Shown here: piece by piece, positions 21,384 through 28,643 of the stretch
How positions within the stretch are numbered: position 1 is the stretch's first letter
How the letters are laid out: each line of letters opens with the position of its first letter
Origin: Streptomyces acidicola
GTDB lineage: Bacteria; Actinomycetota; Actinomycetes; Streptomycetales; Streptomycetaceae
Reading direction: 5' to 3'
DNA: 34,918 nt
Assembly: GCF_009377235.1 (NCBI RefSeq)
Contig: NZ_VMNX01000085.1
Coordinates: 1-34,918 of the forward strand
Notes under the pieces: model-generated
The model's database searches: none
What the model was told of the DNA's origin: nothing
What the model saw: only the letters and a program-made list of their open reading frames with translations
Program-made: the position numbers and the translations under genes

Positions 21384-23969
21384 ATGACGACTTCCGCGAC
21401 CCCAGGGACCGGCCCGACCGAGAACTCCATGCGTCGCGCCCTCAAACGTGCCCGTGACGGCGTCGCACTCGACGTCACCGAGGCGGCCGTCCTCCTCCAG
21501 GCCCGCGGCGCCGACCTGGAGGAGCTCACCGTGTCGGCGGCCCGCGTGCGCGACGCGGGACTCGCGGCGGCCGGCCGTCCCGGCGTCATCACGTACTCGA
21601 AGAGCGTCTTCATCCCTCTGACCCGCCTGTGCCGCGACAAGTGCCACTACTGCACCTTCGTCACCGTCCCCGGCAAGCTGCGCCGGGCCGGCCACGGGAT
21701 GTTCATGTCCCCGGACGAGGTCCTCGACATCGCCCGCAAGGGCGCCGCGCTCGGCTGCAAGGAAGCCCTGATCACCCTCGGCGACAAGCCCGAGGACCGC
21801 TGGCCGGAGGCCCGCGAGTGGCTCGACGCGCACGGGTACGACGACACGATCGCCTACGTCCGGGCCATCTCCATCCGCATCCTGGAGGAGACGGGGCTGC
21901 TCCCGCACCTCAACCCGGGCGTCATGACCTGGACCGACTTCCAGCGCCTCAAGCCGGTGGCCCCCTCCATGGGCATGATGCTGGAGACGACCGCGACCCG
22001 TCTGTGGTCCGAGCCCGGCGGCCCCCACCACGGCTCCCCGGACAAGGAACCGGCCGTACGGCTGCGCGTCCTGGAGGACGCCGGCCGCTCCTCCGTCCCC
22101 TTCACGTCAGGCATCCTCATCGGCATCGGCGAGACGTACGAGGAGAGGGCCGAGTCCCTCTTCGCGCTGCGGCGCGTCTCCCGCGCCTACCACGGCATCC
22201 AGGAGCTGATCATCCAGAACTTCCGCGCCAAGCCGGACACCGCGATGCGCGGCATGCCGGACGCGGAACTGGACGAACTCGTCGCCACGGTGGCGGTGGC
22301 CCGGCACATCATGGGCCCGAGCGCCTGCCTTCAGGCCCCGCCGAACCTCGTCGACGACGAGTACGGACGTCTCATCGGTGCCGGAATCGACGACTGGGGC
22401 GGCGTCTCCCCGCTCACCATCGACCATGTGAACCCCGAGCGCCCCTGGCCGCAGATCGAGGAACTCGCCCAGCAGTCGGCGGTGGCGGGCTTCGCACTGA
22501 AGGAACGTCTCTGCGTCTACCCGGAGTTCGTGACCCGAGGCGAACCCTGGCTCGACCCCCGGCTCCTGCCGCACGTACGCGCCCTCGCGGACCCGGAGAC
22601 GGGCCTGGCCCTCCCGGACGCGCCCGTGGAGGGCCACCCGTGGCAGGAACCCGAGGAGGCGTTCCAGCCCTCGGGCCGTACGGACCTCCACACCACGATC
22701 GACACCGAGGGCCGCACCTCCGACCGCCGCGACGACTTCGACGAGGTGTACGGCGACTGGGAGGCCCTGCGCGAGGCAGCCGCCCCCGGCATGGCGCCGG
22801 AGCGCATCGACACCGACGTACGCGAGGCCCTGCGCACCGCGGCCGACGATCCGACCCGCCTCACCGACGACGAGGCCCTGGCCCTGCTGCACGCGGACGG
22901 CCCGGCGCTGGACGCCCTGTGCGGGGTGGCCGACGACGTACGGAAGTCGGTGGTCGGCGACGAGGTCACCTACATCGTCACCCGCAACATCAACTTCACC
23001 AACGTCTGCTACACCGGCTGCCGTTTCTGCGCCTTCGCACAGCGCAGGACGGACGCCGACGCCTACACCCTGTCGCTGGACCAGGTCGCGGACCGTGCGC
23101 AACAGGCCTGGGACGTGGGCGCGGTCGAGGTGTGCATGCAGGGCGGCATCCACCCGGACCTGCCCGGCACGGCGTACTTCGACATCGCGAAGGCGGTCAA
23201 GTCCCGCGTCCCCGGGATGCACGTGCACGCCTTCTCCCCCATGGAGGTCGTGAACGGCGCCACCCGCACCGGCATGTCGATCCGCGAGTGGCTGACCGCC
23301 GCCAAGGAGGCCGGCCTGGACTCCATCCCCGGCACGGCCGCCGAGATCCTCGACGACGAGGTGAGGTGGGTCCTGACCAAGGGCAAGCTGCCCACCGCGA
23401 CCTGGATCGAGGTGGTGACGACGGCGCATGAGCTGGGCATCCGGTCGAGTTCGACGATGATGTACGGCCATGTCGACCAGCCCCGCCACTGGCTCGGCCA
23501 CCTCCGCACCCTCGCCCGCATCCAGCAACAGACCGGCGGCTTCACGGAGTTCGTGACGCTCCCGTTCATCCACACCAACGCGCCGGTGTACCTGGCGGGG
23601 ATCGCCCGCCCCGGCCCCACGACCCGCGACAACCGCGCGGTCACGGCCATGGCCCGCCTCCTCCTGCACCCGCACATCCCCAACATCCAGACCAGTTGGG
23701 TGAAACTCGGCACCGAGGGCGCCGCCGAGATGCTCCGCTCCGGCGCCAATGACGTCGGCGGCACGCTGATGGAGGAGACCATCTCCCGGATGGCGGGCTC
23801 GTCGTACGGCTCGTACAAGTCCGTCAAGGACCTGATCGCGGTGGCGGACGCGGCGGGACGCCCGGCGAAGCCGCGCACGACGCTGTACGGGGAGGTCCCG
23901 GAGGAACGGCAGCGGGCGGCGGCGGAGTCGGACGGGCATCTGCCGGAGTTGCTGCCGGTGCTGGACTGA
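21384..23969 (+). CDS. fbiC: bifunctional FO synthase FbiC (CofG-CofH)
   Basis: This 861-residue fused radical-SAM enzyme makes 7,8-didemethyl-8-hydroxy-5-deazariboflavin (FO), the chromophore of coenzyme F420, from tyrosine and a ribityl pyrimidine. Two radical-SAM clusters are visible: Cys83, Cys87 and Cys90 in the CofG-like half (CRDKCHYC) and Cys542, Cys546 and Cys549 in the CofH-like half (CYTGCRFC). The length and order match actinobacterial FbiC. The ATG at 21384 directly follows a -10-like sequence. It is monocistronic, with a hairpin after the stop. It supplies the cofactor for the LLM and Ddn-like proteins of this window and the genome at large. Confidence 0.97.
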   Translation: MTTSATPGTGPTENSMRRALKRARDGVALDVTEAAVLLQARGADLEELTVSAARVRDAGLAAAGRPGVITYSKSVFIPLTRLCRDKCHYCTFVTVPGKLRRAGHGMFMSPDEVLDIARKGAALGCKEALITLGDKPEDRWPEAREWLDAHGYDDTIAYVRAISIRILEETGLLPHLNPGVMTWTDFQRLKPVAPSMGMMLETTATRLWSEPGGPHHGSPDKEPAVRLRVLEDAGRSSVPFTSGILIGIGETYEERAESLFALRRVSRAYHGIQELIIQNFRAKPDTAMRGMPDAELDELVATVAVARHIMGPSACLQAPPNLVDDEYGRLIGAGIDDWGGVSPLTIDHVNPERPWPQIEELAQQSAVAGFALKERLCVYPEFVTRGEPWLDPRLLPHVRALADPETGLALPDAPVEGHPWQEPEEAFQPSGRTDLHTTIDTEGRTSDRRDDFDEVYGDWEALREAAAPGMAPERIDTDVREALRTAADDPTRLTDDEALALLHADGPALDALCGVADDVRKSVVGDEVTYIVTRNINFTNVCYTGCRFCAFAQRRTDADAYTLSLDQVADRAQQAWDVGAVEVCMQGGIHPDLPGTAYFDIAKAVKSRVPGMHVHAFSPMEVVNGATRTGMSIREWLTAAKEAGLDSIPGTAAEILDDEVRWVLTKGKLPTATWIEVVTTAHELGIRSSSTMMYGHVDQPRHWLGHLRTLARIQQQTGGFTEFVTLPFIHTNAPVYLAGIARPGPTTRDNRAVTAMARLLLHPHIPNIQTSWVKLGTEGAAEMLRSGANDVGGTLMEETISRMAGSSYGSYKSVKDLIAVADAAGRPAKPRTTLYGEVPEERQRAAAESDGHLPELLPVLD

Positions 23970-23983
23970 CGGTACGGACGGTT

Positions 23984-24019
23984 CGGGGGCGCCCTCGTCG
24001 GTTGAAGGGGGCGCCCCCG
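23984..24019. terminator. hairpin between fbiC and the convergent DUF2165 gene
   Basis: CGGGGGCGCCC (23984-23994) and GGGCGCCCCCG (24009-24019) are perfect 11-base arms around a 14-base loop. The hairpin lies 14 bases after the fbiC stop and 25 before the end of the opposing gene, an ideal place for bidirectional termination. Confidence 0.75.
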
Positions 24020-24044
24020 CACGTACTGGTCGGTTTCCGCTCGG

Positions 24045-24566
24045 CTACCGCTCGGCCGTACCCGGAAGATGGATGACCAGAAGGACGACACCGCTCAGAG
24101 TGAAGACCCGCATGGCCGCGTCCAGCCCGTTCCAGTCCCCCGACTGCCACATCACGAACCACTCACCGCCGATGCCTATGAACCCGGCGCCGAACAGCAG
24201 CATGAGCATCAGCAACCCGAGCGTCGAGACGCGCCGGGCGCGGTGGTGGTCACGGCGCACCCAGAGGTACGTGCCGCCGATGAGAACGAGCGCGGCAACC
24301 GTCTCCCACACGATGATGGCGACGTACGCCGCGTCCTGAAGCGCCCGCGACTCGATCGCCCGCCACATCAGGTTCTCGTCCTTGAACGTCGTGTCCATCG
24401 CGAGAACGTGCCGGACGAACGCCTGGTTGGTACCGAAGTCGGTGATGTTGCTGAACGCGACGAGGGTGATGTAGAGGGCGACCGTCGCGGTGAGGAGGGT
24501 GGCGGCGAGGGGGAGGAGGGTGGATCGGGAGCTCTGCTGGGACTGCTGATTCTGGTCAATGGTCAT
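24045..24566 (-). CDS. DUF2165-family small integral membrane protein
   Basis: This 173-residue protein has four hydrophobic segments: LLPLAATLLTATVALYITLV near the N-terminus, AAYVAIIVWETVAALVLIG in the middle, then LGLLMLMLLFGAGFIGIGG and LSGVVLLVIHL. It also carries FSNITDFGTNQAFVRHVLAM and GEWFVMWQS, which match DUF2165 proteins. Its function is not known. The Gln/Ser-rich first 14 residues are cytoplasmic. The ATG at 24566 has only a weak ribosome site, and a short inverted repeat (GGGAC-TAT-GTCCC) overlaps the leader at 24570-24582. It converges on fbiC. Confidence 0.88.
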   Translation of the reverse strand: MTIDQNQQSQQSSRSTLLPLAATLLTATVALYITLVAFSNITDFGTNQAFVRHVLAMDTTFKDENLMWRAIESRALQDAAYVAIIVWETVAALVLIGGTYLWVRRDHHRARRVSTLGLLMLMLLFGAGFIGIGGEWFVMWQSGDWNGLDAAMRVFTLSGVVLLVIHLPGTAER

Positions 24567-24569
24567 GGT

Positions 24570-24853
24570 GGGACTATGTCCCCGTGCGCCACGTCAACCC
24601 CAAGTGATTTTCACAGGGTTGGGCCGAACCGCTTCGAGAGTCGATCGATCGGTGGCTGTCCGGGCGCGCAGGGTTCGTCGGTCGCCGCGGTGAGATCGAT
24701 CTGTTCCGGGGCAACGACCGGACCGCGAGGGCCCGAGACCTGTGCATATGTGGAAGAGCTGGGCAGACCAACGGTTACGGCACGCCCTCCACCAGCCGAC
24801 CGGCCCGGACCCCGCTAAACGATCACTTCGAAGCCAAGCCGGTGGATCTGGGC
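24570..24853. other. intergenic region without a recognised gene
   Basis: These roughly 280 bases lie between the DUF2165 start and the end of the secreted nuclease-like gene, both on the minus strand. Apart from the small inverted repeat at 24570-24582 I see no gene, tRNA or strong terminator. Frames here lack family resemblance. Confidence 0.5.
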
Positions 24854-26548
24854 TCAGTACACCGTTCCGTTGGCGCGCTGGCCGGGCGAGCGGGACAGTG
24901 AGCTGATGGTGTTGTGCTTGACCCAGGCGCCGGTCGCCGAGCCGTCAGGGCTTCGGTTGATGGACACCCCGTCGGAGTTCGCCAGGCTCGAGGAGTAGCT
25001 CATCGACTGGACCGTCGCTCCGGCCGCATCCCGCAGGATCACCTGGTCACCGCTGTTGGACAGGTTGAGGTCGCCGGTGCTGGCTGCCACCGCCACGATG
25101 CCACCGGGGATCGCGGAGCCCGCGCCGAACACGGTGATCGCCTTGCCGGGCTGCAGCGTCGTACCGGCCGCGAACGTGTGCCGCACTGCCGACCCGTCCC
25201 GGATGGTCCAGCCGGCGATGCTGGATGCCGTGCCACCGGTGTTCACGATCTCGATGGCCTCGCCGGCGGTGCTGCTGCCCGGTTCGTTGGCCAGCACCTC
25301 GTTGATGATGACGTTGGCGGGTCCGCCGCCACCGCCGGCGGTGACGGTGACGTTCTGGGTCGTGGTGTGGGTGGCCCCGCCGTTGTCCGTCACGGTCAGC
25401 GAGACCGCGTAGGTTCCGGCCGATGCGTAGGTCACGGTCGGGTTCGTCGCCGTCGAGGTCTGGCCGTTGCCGAAGTCCCAGCTGCGGCTCACGATGGTGC
25501 CGTCGGAGTCGGTGCTGCCATCGGTGAAGGTGCAGTTGAGAGCGGTGCAGGAGTGCGTGTACGACGCCGTGGGCTGCTGGTTCGCGCCGCCGCCACCGCC
25601 GATGACGAAGTTGTAGCGAGACAGCACCGGGTAGTGGTCGCTGGTCGTCGTCGCGTAGTTCGGGACATAGGCCTGGGGCTGGAAGGCGGTCGCCGAGCCG
25701 GCGACGTACTTCGCCTGCACCTCGTTGGTGGTGAGCTGGTGGTCGATGAAGTCCGGGTAGCTCGCCGTCGACGACACGCCCGCCAGCGACAGGGCCCGCG
25801 TCGGGAACGCGTAGCGCGCCGCGTCGTTCACGAAGTTGGCGTAGGGCGAAGCCTTCCCGGCTGTGATGGAGGTGTCGACGTCGTCGTTCCAGTCACCGAT
25901 GACGAAGACGTTCTGCGTGGGGTAGGTCGTGTCGAGGTAGGACTTGAGGGCCTGCGACGCGGGGTTGCGCAGGTTCCACGCATCCGTGGTGGATCCGGAC
26001 TTCGCGTGCAGGACGATGAAGACGAGGTCACGGGTGACACCGTCGAACGTGCCGCGCAACGTGAACTCCACCGGCGGACGGCCGGCGAAGTTGCTGTTCT
26101 GCTCGGGCAGGATGACCTTCGCGCTCACCAGGGTGGCCATGCTGGAGCGCCAGACGAGGGCGACCTTCTGCTCGGTGTTGCTGAAGTCCGAGTAGTACTG
26201 CGCACCGTTCGTCACGATCGGGTCGTTGGCCACGACCCCGGTGTACCCGGGCATGCCGGCCACGAGTGTGTCGAACGCCGAGGTGCTGACGACCTCGGAG
26301 AGGCCCCACACGTCCATGTCGGCGCCCGCCATGACGTTACGGACGTTCTGCTGCTGAAGAGCCTCGTCGGTCGGGCCGAAGTCCGGCGCACCGAACCACT
26401 CGACGTTCCAGTTGCCGACGTCGAGCTGTGTCGGCGATCCCTGCGACGGGACCGAGGTGGCGGCATTCGCCGCGGGGGCGGTGGTGAGCGTCGCCAGCGT
26501 CACGGCGGCGGCCAAGACCCCTATGAGCGCGCGGAGTCTGAGTTTCAT
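24854..26548 (-). CDS. secreted endonuclease/exonuclease/phosphatase protein with PKD and lamin-tail domains
   Basis: This 564-residue protein has a Sec signal peptide (MKLRLRALIGVLAAAVTLAT, cleavage near ANA-ATS). An EEP catalytic domain lies at about 36-325 (VGNWNVEWFG, IVLHAKSG, VIGDWNDDVD, PDFIDH, TTSDHYPVL). A PKD domain follows at about 335-414 (WDFGNGQTS, YAVSLTVTDNGG), then a lamin-tail domain at about 420-540 (VIINEVLANEPG, EIVNTGGTASSIAGWTIRDG). This fits an extracellular nuclease or phosphodiesterase, with accessory domains for binding the surface or substrate. The ATG at 26548 is chosen because the signal peptide begins there. A GC-rich hairpin and one PHO-box-like unit lie upstream. 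Its EEP domain is distinct from the cytoplasmic one at 16010. Confidence 0.92.
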   Translation of the reverse strand: MKLRLRALIGVLAAAVTLATLTTAPAANAATSVPSQGSPTQLDVGNWNVEWFGAPDFGPTDEALQQQNVRNVMAGADMDVWGLSEVVSTSAFDTLVAGMPGYTGVVANDPIVTNGAQYYSDFSNTEQKVALVWRSSMATLVSAKVILPEQNSNFAGRPPVEFTLRGTFDGVTRDLVFIVLHAKSGSTTDAWNLRNPASQALKSYLDTTYPTQNVFVIGDWNDDVDTSITAGKASPYANFVNDAARYAFPTRALSLAGVSSTASYPDFIDHQLTTNEVQAKYVAGSATAFQPQAYVPNYATTTSDHYPVLSRYNFVIGGGGGANQQPTASYTHSCTALNCTFTDGSTDSDGTIVSRSWDFGNGQTSTATNPTVTYASAGTYAVSLTVTDNGGATHTTTQNVTVTAGGGGGPANVIINEVLANEPGSSTAGEAIEIVNTGGTASSIAGWTIRDGSAVRHTFAAGTTLQPGKAITVFGAGSAIPGGIVAVAASTGDLNLSNSGDQVILRDAAGATVQSMSYSSSLANSDGVSINRSPDGSATGAWVKHNTISSLSRSPGQRANGTVY

Positions 26549-26583
26549 CGACAAGAGACCCTTCCGAGTTGGCGTGTAAAACT

Positions 26584-26610
26584 GGCCCGCAACCATGCTG
26601 TTGGCGGGCC
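26584..26610 (-). promoter_or_regulatory. hairpin in the 5' leader of the nuclease-like gene
   Basis: GGCCCGC (26584-26590) pairs with GCGGGCC (26604-26610), and inner AAC/GTT pairing extends the stem with one bulge. It lies 36 bases upstream of the ATG at 26548 and may control message stability or read-through. Confidence 0.4.
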
Positions 26611-26698
26611 GAGGGAAGTGTCCCGGCCCGGCCCTCGGCGTACATCGCGCATGCTGCAAACGATCAGCCACGTGTGGGTGAACATTCGACTGCCGGAC

Positions 26699-26717
26699 CG
26701 ATCGACCGGGTCGATCG
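26699..26717. repeat. 19-base palindrome
   Basis: CGATCGACC-G-GGTCGATCG has perfect 9-base arms. It is 151 bases upstream of the nuclease-like gene on its strand and 158 from the recombinase fragment. It could be an operator or part of a recombination site. Confidence 0.4.
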
Positions 26718-26874
26718 ACGGCTGGCCGCAGTGCGCGAGGACTTCCTCGACTGCGAAGTCGCGAGGCCCCGCCGCCGAGGACTGCGACTGACGGCTGCTA
26801 CGCCCCCGCTGGCCGCAGCCGGTGCTCCGCGCCCAGCCACGGCTTGACCCACGTCACCCCAGGGACAGCAGGGT

Positions 26875-27789
26875 TCAGCGGCGCGCGTCGCCAACCGCGA
26901 GCAGGCTCGTCAGCTCCGAGACCGCTTCCGGGGACGGCTTGAAGTAGCGGCGGACGTTCTCCGCCTTCTTGTGCCGGGACTTCGCCATCAGCATCAGCAA
27001 GGAGGCGCCCTGCTCACCGGGGTGGGTCAGGGCGGAATGGCGGTACTCGTGCAGGTCCCAGCCGGTTCCCGGCCCGCGCACGGCGGTGTGCTCGTCCAGC
27101 AGTGCGCGGGCCTGGCCGTAGGAGAGGCGGGCCAGGCCGGTGTCCGAGCAGACGTCGCGGGGACTGACGACCTTCCCCGGCCCGGGGCGGCGGTGGGTGA
27201 CGAACACCGGCCCACGGGCACGGCCGCGCAGCAGGCGGAGCAGGAGACGGGCGGTGCCGGCGTCCCAGTAGACGGTCTCCAGCACGAAGTCCTCGCGCGC
27301 CTGTCCGCGGCGGCGTGCCTTGCTTCGGGCACCCTTGGCCTTGACCGGGCAGCGGCGGGCGGCGAGGTCCAGGTCCTCGATGTTCACGCCGAGGATCTCC
27401 TCCGCGCGGGCGGCGGTCTCATAGAGCATCCGCCACAGCGTCTTCTCCCGCAGGCGGACCTCGCGGCGGGCGATGAGCCGGTCCACGGCCATCTTCGAGC
27501 GGGCCGGGGTCTCGGAGTCCGGCACCGCCAGCCGCTTCGTCCAGGCCGGGACCGCCGGCCCGTCGTAGCCGTACCCAGCGCACCAGCCCAGCCAGGAGAG
27601 CACCGCCGCCCTGCGGGCGTTCCAGGCACCCGCTGGGCGGGCTACGCCGGCACCCTTCGAGCACGCACCGGAGGCAGCCCGCCCCGCCCCCTTGCAGAAC
27701 TGCGAGGGCTGCGACAGGGCATTCCGTGCGGCGCAGCCGGGCCGCTGCCGCGACTGCCGTGGCGCCGAGCGGGCGGTGGCGTGAGACAT
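26875..27789 (-). CDS. tyrosine recombinase/integrase, N-terminally damaged (probable pseudogene)
   Basis: The 304-residue frame contains a full tyrosine-recombinase catalytic domain. Arg128 is in TAARAEEIL, the HxxR box is His247 to Arg250 (LHEYRHS), His273 is in SRHKK and the nucleophile Tyr282 is in RRYF. From about residue 50 (RPAGAWNARRAAVLSWLGWC) the protein matches the core-binding region of a Streptomyces integrase family. The first 48 residues are Arg/Ala/Cys-rich and unlike any core domain; they are the antisense of a different coding remnant. Most of the DNA-binding arm is therefore missing. The gene is likely a relic of an integrated element, although the catalytic half is intact in frame. 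Confidence 0.8.
   Translation of the reverse strand: MSHATARSAPRQSRQRPGCAARNALSQPSQFCKGAGRAASGACSKGAGVARPAGAWNARRAAVLSWLGWCAGYGYDGPAVPAWTKRLAVPDSETPARSKMAVDRLIARREVRLREKTLWRMLYETAARAEEILGVNIEDLDLAARRCPVKAKGARSKARRRGQAREDFVLETVYWDAGTARLLLRLLRGRARGPVFVTHRRPGPGKVVSPRDVCSDTGLARLSYGQARALLDEHTAVRGPGTGWDLHEYRHSALTHPGEQGASLLMLMAKSRHKKAENVRRYFKPSPEAVSELTSLLAVGDARR
27641..27784 (+). pseudogene. C-terminal remnant with a Cys-x2-Cys zinc-binding tail (tentative)
   Basis: On the plus strand, in a frame ending at TGA 27782-27784, the sequence reads LQNCEGCDRAFRAAQPGRCR and then DCRGAERAVA. This is two Cys-x2-Cys pairs spaced like a zinc ribbon, at the end of an otherwise unrecognised stretch. It has no start of its own. 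I have the impression that similar tails end some Streptomyces DNA-binding proteins, but I cannot verify this. It overlaps, antisense, the abnormal N-terminus of the recombinase frame and suggests a deletion or insertion junction near 27640. Confidence 0.4.
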
Positions 27790-27886
27790 GCCACGAGCGA
27801 CTCATGCGGCCCGTGCCGTCCCGACGCCACACCGAACCCTCCACCGGTACCGTACGAGGAGCGACCCACCAGCACCGGAGGTCACC

Positions 27887-28234
27887 GTGAGTGCTCAGAG
27901 CGACGGCCCGTACGGACCGCTGATCCCGATGCCTGAGCTCACTCCGGACGCGCTGCGCGCTGCGGTCGCCCGGATCGCGCCCAGCCGTATCCCGGCACTG
28001 ACGCAACATCTGTTCGAGGCGACGACGAACGCGCAGCAGACGCAGAGCCTCGCGCCGCTGCGCGCGTTCGTGCACTCGTGGGCGGTGTTCGTCGCCATCG
28101 AGCGCCATCCCGCGCGCGCCCGGAGTCTGCGCGAGCTGGAGCGGGTTGTGGATCTGGGCGAACAGGACCCCTCCGAGGCCATCGCCGAGAGCCGCGTGAT
28201 CAGGGAAGCGGCCGAAGCCGAGGCAGGGCTGTGA
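27887..28234 (+). CDS. DUF6247-like protein, probable antitoxin-side partner
   Basis: This 115-residue mostly helical protein contains MPELTPDALRAAVARIAPSR and a central FVHSWAVFVAIERHPARARS segment that I associate with DUF6247 proteins of Streptomyces. The tail is EAIAESRVIREAAEAEAG. GGAGG at 27877-27881 supports the GTG at 27887 over upstream starts. Its stop overlaps the GTG of the next gene (GTGA), so the two are translationally coupled. The usual neighbour of this family is a small RelE-like protein; here that partner is frameshifted, leaving this gene as an orphan. The antitoxin role is inferred from gene order only. Confidence 0.75.
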   Translation: MSAQSDGPYGPLIPMPELTPDALRAAVARIAPSRIPALTQHLFEATTNAQQTQSLAPLRAFVHSWAVFVAIERHPARARSLRELERVVDLGEQDPSEAIAESRVIREAAEAEAGL

Positions 28235-28490
28235 CGGACTGGTCCTGGGACTACAACCCGAGTGCCGAGTACATCACCGATGGATTGCCGCCCGGCGTCG
28301 TGGCGGAGGTCGAGCGGCTCGCCACCGAACTGGCCGCCCTCGGGCACGACTCCGTGCGGGTGGGCAGACCCCTCGACAGGGAGGGCGGTCTGCGTGAGTT
28401 CGACCTACTCGGCGGCCGTGGCTTCATCAGCTCCTCGCGGTGCCGAGGCACGAGTGCGTCTACGTCTGCAACGTCACTTGGTACGGCTGA
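28231..28490 (+). pseudogene. RelE-like small toxin-type gene, frameshifted
   Basis: The frame from GTG 28231 reads TDWSWDYNPSAEYITDGLPP and continues through VVAEVERLATELAALG, VRVGRPLDREGGLREFDLLG and GRGFI. It then changes to unrelated Ser/Arg residues and runs on to 28524. In the next frame the expected ending, LLAVPRHECVYVCNVTWYG, appears from 28431 and stops at 28490. Restoring one base near 28429 joins the two into an 86-residue protein with the wide beta-sheet pattern of RelE/ParE-like toxins. The lesion is a single-base deletion, or a sequencing error. It follows the DUF6247-like gene with a 4-base overlap. Confidence 0.8.
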
Positions 28491-28643
28491 ATCCCTCGAG
28501 GCTGTCGGATGCCCTGATCCATGACGGCGAGGTCGCGAGGGCGCCGTCCCGGCCAAGGCGGACCCAACCCCGCGCGATGATCGATGCCTTGGGCCAGACT
28601 GGTGGTCGGTGGGGCCACGGCCCGGCGGAGAGGCGGAGGACAC

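Larger units (their letters stand above)
26549..26874. other. intergenic region with leader hairpin and palindrome
   Basis: This 326-base gap separates the secreted nuclease-like gene from the end of the recombinase fragment. It holds a hairpin at 26584-26610, one PHO-box-like unit at 26673-26683 and a palindrome at 26699-26717. An open plus-strand frame crosses it but resembles no family. I see no attachment-site duplication. Confidence 0.5.

Noticed and set aside
24574..24853. Search for a tRNA or attachment site next to the recombinase fragment
   Set aside because: No TpsiC-like GGTTCGA arm with matching acceptor stem was seen here or in 26549-26874, and no direct duplication was found.
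26569..26847. Open plus-strand frame across the gap between the nuclease-like gene and the recombinase
   Set aside because: It has no family resemblance, and the first part overlaps the leader of the divergent gene.
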